Counted from the first letter of the stretch, positions 17,893 to 25,304 are shown. The stretch: DNA of 64,000 bases from Candidatus Babelota bacterium (GCA_029262595.1 JAJCZB010000071.1:114575-178574), one strand, 5' to 3'. The notes: generated from the sequence alone by a model not told the origin. A program made the numbers and translations.

Positions 17893-18908
17893 TAGGCAGT
17901 CCTCAGCTTACTTTCCCATTCGGATACCTTTTTCAAGTGTGGAGACTTGAAAATCTCTCCGTCATAGACTTGAGTGAACGGCGAGCGTGCAGTGTACGCT
18001 ATCGCTTGACCTGGTTTGAAATCTTGTTTTCGAACACCACGACGGGAAAGTATGTTTTCCACTTTCTCTGTGCTCATCCGCTTATCTGAAATGACATAAT
18101 CCACATCGACACTTTGGTGCCACATAAGATCGAAAAACTTCTTCTTTGGAAAATGTATTCTTCCCATGTCATTGAGCAGAGTTTCGGCTTTATGCTTAGC
18201 GGCTCTCGTGAGTATCGCATTTCGAATGCCACGATATTGATCATCCAATTGTCGTTGAGATTCGGTAACTGAGAAATCTCTTTTACGAGGAGATTTACAT
18301 ACAACTATGAGTCTGTTGGATTTAGCAGCACCTGCATCGCTATACTCTAGCATGTAAGGGTTACGCCGTACGAGGCCCAGCAAACTCAACAACACATAAC
18401 CCGGTATGGGATTTGGTAGCAGGACATATGGTGAATTGTAGTTCGCAGCGGTATACGTCTCACCTACTGGAACCGCTCCTCGAATTTCCGCTTCTCTTCG
18501 TATAATTTTCCGGTCCAGAATAAGTGCATTCTCAGGCGTTTCTACACGTCCAGTTGTGGATATGAATTCCATACCTACCCACACACCTTGGTATTTTGGA
18601 ATCTTTCTTTTCTGCCCAACCACCTCACAAAGATCCTCAATACACGATTTCCTTCGATGGAGGACTTTCCGTCTATTTTTGATTCTTTTCTGATTCTGCT
18701 CGATCGAGTATTTCTTCCCCAACGGAATAGATAAGGCTTTCGCCAGGGTCCGTGTCATATTCTTCGGATCCATGTACACCGTCGACGCTCGTTGCTCGAA
18801 AGGAACGATTGAGTAGAGCTGAGCGAAGGTGCTGAGCATGTTGAGTTTGTCTGAAGATACTTTGGAACACGCGATGTCAACCGCGATCGAGGGATCGAAA
18901 GGAATCAT
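17892..18908 (-). CDS. Unknown basic protein (338 aa)
   Basis: First gene of the minus-strand block. Basic, with a KRIKNRRKVLHRRKS stretch near residue 90-110. No family recognised. The ribosome site is weak. A promoter-like TACAAT followed by ACTA lies about 90 bases upstream on the minus strand. Confidence 0.78.
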   Translation of the reverse strand: MIPFDPSIAVDIACSKVSSDKLNMLSTFAQLYSIVPFEQRASTVYMDPKNMTRTLAKALSIPLGKKYSIEQNQKRIKNRRKVLHRRKSCIEDLCEVVGQKRKIPKYQGVWVGMEFISTTGRVETPENALILDRKIIRREAEIRGAVPVGETYTAANYNSPYVLLPNPIPGYVLLSLLGLVRRNPYMLEYSDAGAAKSNRLIVVCKSPRKRDFSVTESQRQLDDQYRGIRNAILTRAAKHKAETLLNDMGRIHFPKKKFFDLMWHQSVDVDYVISDKRMSTEKVENILSRRGVRKQDFKPGQAIAYTARSPFTQVYDGEIFKSPHLKKVSEWESKLRTA

Positions 18909-19126
18909 AGATGGTGGTCTTCCCGGTAAGGCGACGGTGGCCCCTGCCAGCTTGCATACTGGCTATATGGGCGGGAGGCAAGGACCCTTCCGTCTGTAGT
19001 ATTGTATAATTTGCGACAGCGCCAGTATGCTGCAAAACCGAAGATACCCTAACCTGAGAAACGCAAATATCAACATTAATAGTGCAGGAGCTGGAATTAT
19101 GTATCGTAGAGGCCCCTAGGGCCAAT

Positions 19127-19199
19127 TGTCCCGGAATCTTCTGATTTTGCACCAAGTGTCCCGAAATCTTCTGATTTTGCGCTAGGTGTCCCGAAATGT
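19127..19199. repeat. 30-bp tandem repeat, about 2.4 copies
   Basis: Units start at 19127, 19157 and 19187; each begins TGTCCCG(G/A)AAT and the two full units continue CTTCTGATTTTGC. Full copies differ at only a few positions; the third is partial. They could be iterons of an origin, protein-binding sites, or a remnant of a transposon end. Confidence 0.85.
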
Positions 19200-19252
19200 T
19201 CGGAAAAAGGCGGTCATAAATAACAACAGTTCTTTAAGTACAACAGGGTAAC

Positions 19253-19297
19253 AGTAATCTCTAAGAAGAGATTACTACAACGGGTGGCAAGCCACCC
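19253..19297. other. Two adjacent perfect hairpins
   Basis: AGTAATCTCT / AGAGATTACT (10 bp, 4-nt loop, 19253-19276), then GGGTGGC / GCCACCC with a 2-nt centre (19281-19296). No T-tract follows either, so they look more like protein-binding or RNA-structure elements than terminators. Confidence 0.6.
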
Positions 19298-19336
19298 AGT
19301 GATATCAGGATTCCTTTCACTTTTCTCCCAGCATGC

Positions 19337-19369
19337 TTGACAAAATAGATTACCATCATTAGATACAAT
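19337..19369 (+). promoter_or_regulatory. Possible sigma-70-type promoter for the plus-strand block
   Basis: Perfect TTGACA at 19337-19342. A weak TAGATA is 17 bases downstream, and a better TACAAT at 19364-19369 has 21-base spacing. The first ATG is only four bases past TACAAT, so either the message is nearly leaderless or a later start is used. Confidence 0.45.
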
Positions 19370-19372
19370 ATT

Positions 19373-19762
19373 ATGGACATTACCGAATCACCAGAATCAA
19401 ACGCACCTCTTCGAATCAGCTCCAATCCTGTTGATGAATCACTTGGTGAATGGAAGCACGTTACTTTTCCCATGGTACGGCGGGGCCAGCGTGTACGCTG
19501 CAAAGGATACCAGGCCACTGTAAATAATACGGTGCTTACAATTGTGTTGGGGCCTTTCAGCCAAACCTTTCTTTACAAATCGGATCTGGAAAACGGAACA
19601 TATGAGTCTTTGAGGCTCACACCTGAAATGGTGATGTCTTTGCTGGACATAAAAAATGGAGATACAACTTTTAATTCTTCCGTAGTGCCGGGTGGCGTAG
19701 TCCAAAAGGGTAATCTGGAAGATATCGAAGAGGAAAGTCGAAGGAGGATCAGTGGAAAATGA
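19373..19762 (+). CDS. Unknown protein, first gene of the plus-strand block
   Basis: 129 residues, no recognised family; contains a beta-rich central part. No Shine-Dalgarno before the first ATG and a promoter-like sequence immediately upstream, so the true start may be internal (for example the Met near residue 34) or leaderless. Followed 10 bases later by the next gene's start. Confidence 0.65.
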   Translation: MDITESPESNAPLRISSNPVDESLGEWKHVTFPMVRRGQRVRCKGYQATVNNTVLTIVLGPFSQTFLYKSDLENGTYESLRLTPEMVMSLLDIKNGDTTFNSSVVPGGVVQKGNLEDIEEESRRRISGK

Positions 19763-19772
19763 GGTAGACAAC

Positions 19773-20606
19773 ATGCTAGCTGACGAAGGTCCAGATATGG
19801 ACCCATCTGAAAAGGAGGGTGGAGCTGCAGAGATGCTATCTAAGCACTCCAAGAGCCTAGAAGATGTCCGTCAGGGCGAAGCTGACAAGATGCAAGAGGA
19901 AATGCCTACAGGTGTTTTCATTGAGGGTCAGCTGGAGAAAAAAGAAAAGGAGATGTATGACGGTTTTGTTGAAAACTTCCGTACATCACCAGATTTTGAA
20001 AAGGGTATGGCTGGCACAGTATTGCCTCCAGATGCTTGCGTAGCTATTCCCCTGTTGATGGTAGATGCAGGTCTGATTTATGCACAACCTACACCGTACG
20101 GTATCGTAGAGACCGTTACATTGATGGTTTGCAAAGCTCCGATGATTTTCGAAGGTGTGAGTTTTGTTCGCACCGATGTGATTCCTCTGGTCAACAACGT
20201 TCGGAAAACGATAGGTTACACGTCCATACCTGAGCATAAGAGTGGGAAGAAACGCGCTTATCATACGGTGTGGAAGGGGACCGTTGCTTACAATGCCCTT
20301 TCTTCGCACATCGTTGAAGAAAAGGACCGCCAAGCTGTCCGGAATATCGATGGAAAAATAGCACCATTGGTTCTTTACGCCCCGAGTGTCGTCAGTGCTG
20401 TAAGAGATCACTTGAAAACAACCGATAAACCCCTTATGGTGACGGGGTTGCAAAAGCTCATACGGGAGAGCTCAACTAGTCCAGATCTGCTTTTGAAGGC
20501 TTTTGAATCGGATGACGAACATACCGACACAGATTCTAGGGAGCCGGAACGTAGCGATAGCTCAGAAAGCCCTGGAGAAGATCCGCCACTTATACATGTC
20601 CCGTAA
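19773..20606 (+). CDS. Unknown protein with acidic Ser-rich tail
   Basis: 277 residues. Acidic N-terminus, a globular core (about 70-235), and a disordered C-terminal tail rich in Asp, Ser, Glu and Pro. The ATG is placed after GAGGTAGAC, the recurring ribosome-site motif of this genome; a GTG 21 bases earlier with GGAGG is a good alternative. The end overlaps the next ORF. Confidence 0.75.
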   Translation: MLADEGPDMDPSEKEGGAAEMLSKHSKSLEDVRQGEADKMQEEMPTGVFIEGQLEKKEKEMYDGFVENFRTSPDFEKGMAGTVLPPDACVAIPLLMVDAGLIYAQPTPYGIVETVTLMVCKAPMIFEGVSFVRTDVIPLVNNVRKTIGYTSIPEHKSGKKRAYHTVWKGTVAYNALSSHIVEEKDRQAVRNIDGKIAPLVLYAPSVVSAVRDHLKTTDKPLMVTGLQKLIRESSTSPDLLLKAFESDDEHTDTDSREPERSDSSESPGEDPPLIHVP

Positions 20607-20727
20607 AGACGACAAAGAATTTAATGCGTACACCGTTATCATAGAGCAATTGCTCGAAGAGGCTTATGACATAACTGTAAAGAGTCCAGATATGCGCAAA
20701 GCTTTAGATGAAAATCCTATAGCGTAG
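20512..20727 (+). CDS. Small helical protein overlapping the previous gene
   Basis: About 71 residues, helical (QKALEKIRHLY...). It begins inside the acidic-tail coding region of the previous gene in a different frame (overlap about 95 bases). The start is uncertain; an internal Met (MSRKDD) would remove nearly all the overlap. Ends 9 bases before the next gene. Confidence 0.55.
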   Translation: MTNIPTQILGSRNVAIAQKALEKIRHLYMSRKDDKEFNAYTVIIEQLLEEAYDITVKSPDMRKALDENPIA

Positions 20728-20736
20728 GGAGTTATA

Positions 20737-21543
20737 ATGGCAACAGAACAATTACCGGCTGGTGTGAAACCTGTAAAAGACATCCTTCCAATTGGTAAAC
20801 ATCAACTAATTGGTGATCTTCCATATGGTCAAGGAGATGTCATTTTAGGGACTATTTCGGTAGCACCTGATGGGGCATACACTGCAACTCTGTCGAATAA
20901 CAAGATTATTGCGACAGGTGTGGGTACACCAACACCATGGCTGAGCGGTAAGCGCGGATTTCGTATCCGTGGGCAAGAGGGCAGGCTTCTCTTTTTGCAT
21001 AAACCTCAGATCAGCACTACTTTCGGAGAGGCTTACAATCTTTCCGGTTTGTATGCTCGTATTGAGGAAGCGAATCGATCGAAAGAATCATCAGAGGCTG
21101 CTGCTAAGGCCAAAGCTAAGGATGATGCGGCGAATAAAGAAGCTGCTGAGACCAAGGCAAAAGAAGAAGCTGATGCGAAAGCCAATGCTGAGGCAAAAGC
21201 CAATGCTGAGGCGAAAGAAAAGGCTGCTGAAGAGAAAGAAAAAGCCGCTGCTGAAGAGAAAGAGAAATCGGAAGCCGAAGCTAAAGCGGCTGCGGATGAA
21301 AAAGATAAAGAAGACGGTGATGGGGATGACACCAACGGTGATGAGGAAATGACGGTTGAAGAACTTGAAGTTTATCTTCTCGAACTCACCAATGCCAAGA
21401 TTGACGAAGAAGGTGCCGCTTACGGAGTAGATGTCGTTGCGGTAAAAGGTAAAAAGAACAAAGTCCAAGCAATTATCGATCACGTAAAAGCCGGCGAGGA
21501 TGACAGTGGCAAAGAGGAAGACGGAGAAGGATCTAGCGCGTGA
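20737..21543 (+). CDS. Protein with long Ala/Lys/Glu helix and SAP/HeH-like end
   Basis: 268 residues. A compact N-terminal domain (1-100) is followed by a long AKAEEK-type charged helix (about 110-195). The last 60 residues (VEELEVYLLEL...KGKKNKVQAIIDHV) have the spacing of SAP/HeH-type DNA- or protein-binding helix pairs. That last assignment is a pattern guess. The repetitive helix resembles TolA-like spacers. Probably virion-associated. Confidence 0.75.
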   Translation: MATEQLPAGVKPVKDILPIGKHQLIGDLPYGQGDVILGTISVAPDGAYTATLSNNKIIATGVGTPTPWLSGKRGFRIRGQEGRLLFLHKPQISTTFGEAYNLSGLYARIEEANRSKESSEAAAKAKAKDDAANKEAAETKAKEEADAKANAEAKANAEAKEKAAEEKEKAAAEEKEKSEAEAKAAADEKDKEDGDGDDTNGDEEMTVEELEVYLLELTNAKIDEEGAAYGVDVVAVKGKKNKVQAIIDHVKAGEDDSGKEEDGEGSSA

Positions 21544-21712
21544 AAACGCTATAGATTACTTCGCCAATCTCGAACCCTCTGTTCGTCATGCGATTCAATT
21601 CGTACACGTTAAAACAGCCGGTTCACATTTTGAGTGTTCAGTCGGTATGGAAGGTGGAGTTTACCTTCCTGCCGGCTATTTGTTTATGCCTAAGGATGTC
21701 GGAGGGCTTTGA
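21500..21712 (+). CDS. Small unknown protein
   Basis: 70 residues, overlapping the previous gene by 44 bases and joined to the next start by TGATG. Basic N-terminus, then a short mixed domain. Function unknown. Confidence 0.6.
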   Translation: MTVAKRKTEKDLARENAIDYFANLEPSVRHAIQFVHVKTAGSHFECSVGMEGGVYLPAGYLFMPKDVGGL

Positions 21713-22608
21713 TGGCCACTGTTGATATAACATCCTTGGAGCCTACTGTTCAAGAAGCCATCGCCTTATTCTTCCGTGAAACCAATGTTCTAGAAGCAAC
21801 GCGGTCAGCGCTGGTGTTTCGTAATGAACGTTTGGAAGCTGGACAGAAGCTTACTAATAATGAGATTGAGGCGCGGGTAGAAGAAGAAAAGTGCCGAATC
21901 ATTGAGAGCTTCCTTACGGATACGTCCTCAGATGCGATTATAGCAGCCGTCCGGGCTGCAAGGGGTTTAGTAGCTGCGCAAGTGGTTCCTCCGGCGAGCC
22001 AATTAGACGATGAAACTGCAGCTGAACAAGAAGCCAATCGAAATCCTAGATCTCAGTCGGGTCCAAGATCGGACTCGATTGATGGTCATTTGGAAGATAT
22101 TCAAGGACCGGCTATTTTTACGGTTCAAGATATTCAACAACGTTTTGTAGTGGCCTACGATCAGGTTGCAGTAACATCTGTGCAGCTGACTGAGCAAGAA
22201 TTCACGGAGATACATGTTCTCTTTGAGGGTGAACTAGTTGATTCCTTCAAACGCCAGCCAAGAATATACAATTTTCAGATGAACATACCCTTCACTTCCA
22301 ACGCTGTTCGTCGTGATGACGAAACAGGCTTTGTTGAAGGTGATTATGCTGGTCAGGGCTGGAGAATACTCGGATTCCTCTACAATAAGTTCCTACGTGC
22401 TACCCAGCTCACACGGAATGATCACACGATGAAGATATTGATCAAGGGCTACACGATGAAAGTAGCTCCTGTAGCCTTGATGCGTCAATATGGAGCCGCT
22501 GACCCTAATGTGGCTCAAGCATCCTTATCTTGTTACGTATACGGTCTCACCCGATTCCAGACCCAGGGTGGCGCTCCTGATAGACCATTTAATATCCGCA
22601 GATCTTAA
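21712..22608 (+). CDS. Unknown probable virion protein (298 aa)
   Basis: Helical N-terminal 110 residues, a short Arg/Ser linker, then a beta-rich C-terminal domain of about 170 residues. The second half could be a tail-tube or sheath-adjacent fold, but no motif proves it. It precedes the first TATAACGTT motif. Confidence 0.75.
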   Translation: MATVDITSLEPTVQEAIALFFRETNVLEATRSALVFRNERLEAGQKLTNNEIEARVEEEKCRIIESFLTDTSSDAIIAAVRAARGLVAAQVVPPASQLDDETAAEQEANRNPRSQSGPRSDSIDGHLEDIQGPAIFTVQDIQQRFVVAYDQVAVTSVQLTEQEFTEIHVLFEGELVDSFKRQPRIYNFQMNIPFTSNAVRRDDETGFVEGDYAGQGWRILGFLYNKFLRATQLTRNDHTMKILIKGYTMKVAPVALMRQYGAADPNVAQASLSCYVYGLTRFQTQGGAPDRPFNIRRS

Positions 22609-22615
22609 GTAATCG

Positions 22616-22624
22616 TATAACGTT
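22616..22624 (+). promoter_or_regulatory. TATAACGTT motif upstream of the holin gene
   Basis: One of six copies of TA(T/A)AACGTT followed by N-(T/C)-C on the plus strand, here followed by GTC. It lies 48 bases before the holin ATG. Confidence 0.5.
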
Positions 22625-22671
22625 GTCAGCTAAGTTTTGTCCTAACGCATGACGTTACAGGAGATAACACA

Positions 22672-23235
22672 ATGGCGTTAACCCAAACGCTAATAAACGC
22701 AGTTGAGGATTCTGATTTCTTCAAGCCTTTCCTTGGGCTCATTTACGGCTGCGAAAAAATTGTACAAGGATGGCCTATGAAATTGTTCGTCCTTTCGGTC
22801 CTTATGACACCTGTTTACATATTTGGATATGAAGTTGTGGAGGATATGGCGCCGATCATTGCTTTGGGCAGTATGCTTGCTGTGGATTTTTTCACCGGTG
22901 CATTGAATGCATGGATTAAGGACGAGTTCTCAAGTAAGGGTCTTCGCCTTGGTGGCGGTAAGATCATGGCGTATATATTGTTGATCCTGATGGCTAATCA
23001 AGCGGTTGTCGCTACTCAGTTATTATTCTGGCTGCCTGTTGCTGTATATTTTTACATTGGCCTTACTGAGTTTGTTTCCATTGTGGAAAATCTTAGAGCT
23101 ATGGGAATGAAGATTCCAGGTTTGAAAACTCTATTTTCCCTTTCTACTTCTGAGGGTAGGAAGAAGTTTCAAGATAATCTCATCAAAGATACGAAGGTTC
23201 TCCGTAAGTCCAAAGATATAGATGAGCAGGAATAA
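22672..23235 (+). CDS. Holin, phage_holin_4-like
   Basis: 187 residues with about four hydrophobic segments between residues 38 and 140. The middle (VDFFTGALNAW...SSKGLRLGGGKIMAYILL, then a helix ending FVSIVENLRAMGMKIP) matches the remembered pattern of the phage_holin_4 (toxin secretion/lysis holin) family: D-x-x-T-G-x(n)-S-x-G-L...E-x-x-S-I-x-E-N-L-x-x-M-G-x-x-x-P. The charged C-terminus is probably cytoplasmic. It would permeabilise the inner membrane at lysis. AGGAG precedes the ATG. The lipoprotein gene nearby may be its lysis partner; no endolysin was seen in the window. Confidence 0.85.
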   Translation: MALTQTLINAVEDSDFFKPFLGLIYGCEKIVQGWPMKLFVLSVLMTPVYIFGYEVVEDMAPIIALGSMLAVDFFTGALNAWIKDEFSSKGLRLGGGKIMAYILLILMANQAVVATQLLFWLPVAVYFYIGLTEFVSIVENLRAMGMKIPGLKTLFSLSTSEGRKKFQDNLIKDTKVLRKSKDIDEQE

Positions 23236-23302
23236 GGCTCGTTAGAGGAGTACGTCTACCTCCTTCTCGTGAGCCCAGCCTGTCTACTTCGTGTGGGCAG
23301 GC
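23235..23302 (+). ncRNA. Structured RNA after the holin gene (candidate)
   Basis: Two strong hairpins in plus-strand RNA. The first (23235-23274) has GGCTC/GAGCC and AGAGGAG/CTCCTTCT stems with loop TACGTCTAC. The second (23278-23302) is a 10-bp stem with two G-U pairs and a UUCGU loop. The stretch 23254-23265 (GTCTACCTCCTT) is an exact 12-nt complement of the ribosome-site motif AAGGAGGTAGAC used at 16294 and 63623. A terminator follows at 23323. Confidence 0.5.
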
Positions 23303-23322
23303 GCCTAATTCGAGGTAAAAGA

Positions 23323-23348
23323 AAAAGGGAACCCGTAGGTTCCCTTTT
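23323..23348. terminator. Bidirectional terminator
   Basis: Perfect 11-bp hairpin AAAAGGGAACC / GGTTCCCTTTT with a CGTA loop, with A-rich and T-rich flanks on both sides. It separates the holin (plus) from the convergent minus-strand gene. Confidence 0.88.
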
Positions 23349-23350
23349 CT

Positions 23351-23866
23351 TCAATTTGAAGCAATCTCACGCTCTCGCGCGACGATGCTTTCTACGAAGA
23401 CTTCAGGGTTGCTCTGACTCGCTACCCATCCAGGGAATGGCGGGTATACCAGAGGATTTTGGGTATGAAGCCATGTCGGATCTGAAATGATTGTTTTCAC
23501 CGTGTTCCAGCTGTGGACTTCCATCTCTTCGGGTCCACATGTGGATGCCACGAGCTGATTGTATGGATCCCACATGTATTTGAGTATCATAGGTCCGGTG
23601 AATTGGAATAGATCTTTTCCTGGAGTAACTTCTGGGAGCATCGAGAAAGTAACGTCCCGTGGAAGTAGTATCATTACTTCCAACAATCGGTACTGCTCAA
23701 TATCTCCGCCTGATTTTAGGATCGTTCCTAATACGTTTGTTTCATGCACAAGAGCAGGAATCTGTATGTTAGATCCTGCGATACGGTAGACGCCTTCCTC
23801 AAAGGAGAGGTCTTCGTCTTTCAGCTTCATCCCTTTTACGGAGATGTCGAATGATTTCTTAGCCAT
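23351..23866 (-). CDS. Lone minus-strand gene inside the virion block
   Basis: 171 residues, beta-rich and acidic, no signal peptide or known motif. It has its own promoter-like motif on the minus strand (23920-23939) and a terminator directly behind it, so it is an independent unit opposed to all its neighbours. AAAGGAG stands before the ATG. The arrangement is that of a moron or early gene, for example a host-takeover factor; the sequence itself does not show the function. Confidence 0.82.
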   Translation of the reverse strand: MAKKSFDISVKGMKLKDEDLSFEEGVYRIAGSNIQIPALVHETNVLGTILKSGGDIEQYRLLEVMILLPRDVTFSMLPEVTPGKDLFQFTGPMILKYMWDPYNQLVASTCGPEEMEVHSWNTVKTIISDPTWLHTQNPLVYPPFPGWVASQSNPEVFVESIVAREREIASN

Positions 23867-23919
23867 TGTTTTCTCCTTTCAAGTAAGTGAGAAGCAAGAA
23901 ATACACTATATATTTCCTG

Positions 23920-23939
23920 CATAGTATTATGCCACAAAA
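23920..23939 (-). promoter_or_regulatory. Promoter-like motif, copy 2
   Basis: Minus strand TTTTGTGGCATAATACTATG, identical to the copy at 11008-11027, with extended -10 TGG-CATAAT. It is 54 bases upstream of the lone minus-strand gene. Confidence 0.65.
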
Positions 23940-23968
23940 GTGCCTGTTTTCCCATTGATCGGATGTCG

Positions 23969-23977
23969 TATAACGTT
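23969..23977 (+). promoter_or_regulatory. TATAACGTT motif upstream of the lipoprotein gene
   Basis: TATAACGTT followed by ATC, ending 17 bases before the ATG with GAAGGAGGTAGC between. Second of six copies. Confidence 0.5.
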
Positions 23978-23994
23978 ATCTGAAGGAGGTAGCT

Positions 23995-24612
23995 ATGCGA
24001 ACGTTTCTTGCACTATTGGCGTGGTCTGTGATGGTTCTCAGTCCTCTGGGCTGTGCGACTCAGGCAATTAGACAGAGTGGTCAGATATCGCATGATTTGG
24101 CTAAGAATATTCACAATGACGTCATGGATGGGAATATACCTGATCCAGAGGATACGAAGGATCTCGTGGATGGCACTCGAGTAATGATGACCTATGCGGG
24201 TGAACCTGATGTGCCTGTCCCGATAGATAATAAAGCTCTTCGTAAGAAAACAATTAAGCAGGGTCAGGAAGATGCGGATGCGGGCTTTTTAGGATTGATT
24301 ACCGATTGGATCGAAACGAATCCGGTTCTTGCAGCTGTAGGTGCGTTCACTGGAACAGGCACTCTAGTTGGCGGAGCTATATGGGTACTTCGTAAATTAC
24401 AAAAGTACCAGGCTGTAGCGAAAAAGTTTGTTGGTGTAGTGCATCAATTGCCTCCTTCTGTGCAAACGGTTATACGTGGAGGTCTGGGGCAGGCTTTGGG
24501 TAAAAATGAAAGAAAACTACTAGATAATGTGGTTTCAGCCGAAAAGATAAAAGCGCAGGATCTTCCTAAGCCCGCGGTTTTAGAGGTTCCTGGGTTATCT
24601 AGTAAAGCGTAA
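23995..24612 (+). CDS. Lipoprotein with internal membrane segment, possible spanin-like lysis protein
   Basis: 205 residues. N-terminal signal with lipobox LSPLGC (Cys 20), so processed by signal peptidase II and probably anchored in a membrane of a Gram-negative host. A second hydrophobic, Gly-rich segment (about 108-130, NPVLAAVGAFTGTGTLVGGAIW) is followed by a basic tail. A lipid anchor plus a membrane segment recalls one-piece spanins, but about 70 residues follow the segment, which is unusual for them. Next to the holin gene, though separated by the lone minus-strand gene. Confidence 0.75.
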   Translation: MRTFLALLAWSVMVLSPLGCATQAIRQSGQISHDLAKNIHNDVMDGNIPDPEDTKDLVDGTRVMMTYAGEPDVPVPIDNKALRKKTIKQGQEDADAGFLGLITDWIETNPVLAAVGAFTGTGTLVGGAIWVLRKLQKYQAVAKKFVGVVHQLPPSVQTVIRGGLGQALGKNERKLLDNVVSAEKIKAQDLPKPAVLEVPGLSSKA

Positions 24613-24633
24613 GAAATAACAGTAAAGGGGTTG

Positions 24634-24667
24634 ACAGATGAAAACTTCCCCTGTAGTTTTCATCTGT
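24634..24667 (+). promoter_or_regulatory. 12-bp inverted repeat overlapping a TTGACA box
   Basis: ACAGATGAAAAC / GTTTTCATCTGT, perfect, with a 10-nt spacer. The upstream arm overlaps a TTGACA (24631-24636). It could be an operator over a promoter for the next gene, or a terminator of the lipoprotein gene lacking a U-tract. Confidence 0.5.
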
Positions 24668-24705
24668 ATTGATTAGATATGGGGCCGTCCGAGTAGGAGG
24701 TAGAC

Positions 24706-25269
24706 ATGCCAAGGACACCATCACTTTCAGAAGATGATGCTAAGCGTGCGATGGAATTGTTGGATAAGGATGGGATTCCTTTTCCAGATGTTCAAGCCAA
24801 GATGAAGGTCAGCCGACCAACGTTACGGAAGGCTATAAACGAAGTTGATCCAAAGTTTTTTGACCGTTTGAAATCTGCCAAGTCCAACAATGGACAGGCG
24901 AAATCTCCGGCCAAGCAAACGTCAGAGAAGAAGGATACTGTGAGTAAAGCTAAGCCAAAGGCCGAGGCTAAAGAGTCGAAGAAGAAATCTGCTTCAAAGA
25001 AGAAATCTTCTTCAAAGAAGAAAACCACTTCAAAGAAGACTGCTTCAAAGAAGAAAGTTTCGGCGCGTAACACAACAGAGGTAAAGCCTAGGAAGAATTC
25101 GCGTAAAGTTACCGAGCTGGGCAATAGTGATCTGGATTCATTGCTAGACCTGGGTCTAACTGCCAATCAGTTGATTGTCTCAGTGAATGGGAAGATTGCA
25201 AATATCGACAGTGAGATCGCTGCATTGCAAGTTCGTAAGAAAGAGCTGAAGGATTTCGTCTCGAAGTAA
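24706..25269 (+). CDS. HTH protein with histone-like Lys-rich middle
   Basis: 187 residues. Residues 8-48 look like a helix-turn-helix (DAKRAMELLDKDGIPFPDVQ, then SRPTLRKAI). Residues 60-130 are repeats of SKKK/TSKK type, as in histone H1-like tails. The last 50 form a coiled coil. It probably binds DNA. Preceded by AGGAGGTAGACATG and by a large inverted repeat; followed by a clear terminator, so it is nearly monocistronic. Confidence 0.8.
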   Translation: MPRTPSLSEDDAKRAMELLDKDGIPFPDVQAKMKVSRPTLRKAINEVDPKFFDRLKSAKSNNGQAKSPAKQTSEKKDTVSKAKPKAEAKESKKKSASKKKSSSKKKTTSKKTASKKKVSARNTTEVKPRKNSRKVTELGNSDLDSLLDLGLTANQLIVSVNGKIANIDSEIAALQVRKKELKDFVSK

Positions 25270-25279
25270 CATAGAAGCT

Positions 25280-25288
25280 TAAAACGTT
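25280..25288 (+). promoter_or_regulatory. TAAAACGTT motif after the HTH gene
   Basis: TAAAACGTT followed by CCC, between the HTH gene's stop and its terminator. Third of six copies; the next start is about 58 bases downstream. Confidence 0.4.
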
Positions 25289-25304
25289 CCCAGATGAGGG
25301 ACTC

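Larger units (their letters stand above)
18909..19372. other. Divergent intergenic region
   Basis: 464 bases between the two main transcription directions, with no convincing gene. It holds a 10-bp inverted repeat (GCATACTGGC near 18954 and GCCAGTATGC near 19020), a minus-strand TACAAT at 19001-19006, tandem 30-bp repeats, two perfect hairpins and a plus-strand promoter-like TTGACA. It is a candidate origin or central control region. Confidence 0.7.

Noticed and set aside
18877..19155. Minus-strand open frame of 92 codons in the divergent region
   Set aside because: Overlaps a real gene start, no ribosome site, composition not protein-like, and it runs through the tandem repeats.
19127..19199. 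CRISPR-like array
   Set aside because: Repeats are directly adjacent without spacers and only about two copies exist.
19213..19223. T4-type late promoter (TATAAATA) in TCATAAATAAC
   Set aside because: One mismatch, single occurrence, and other genes do not share it.
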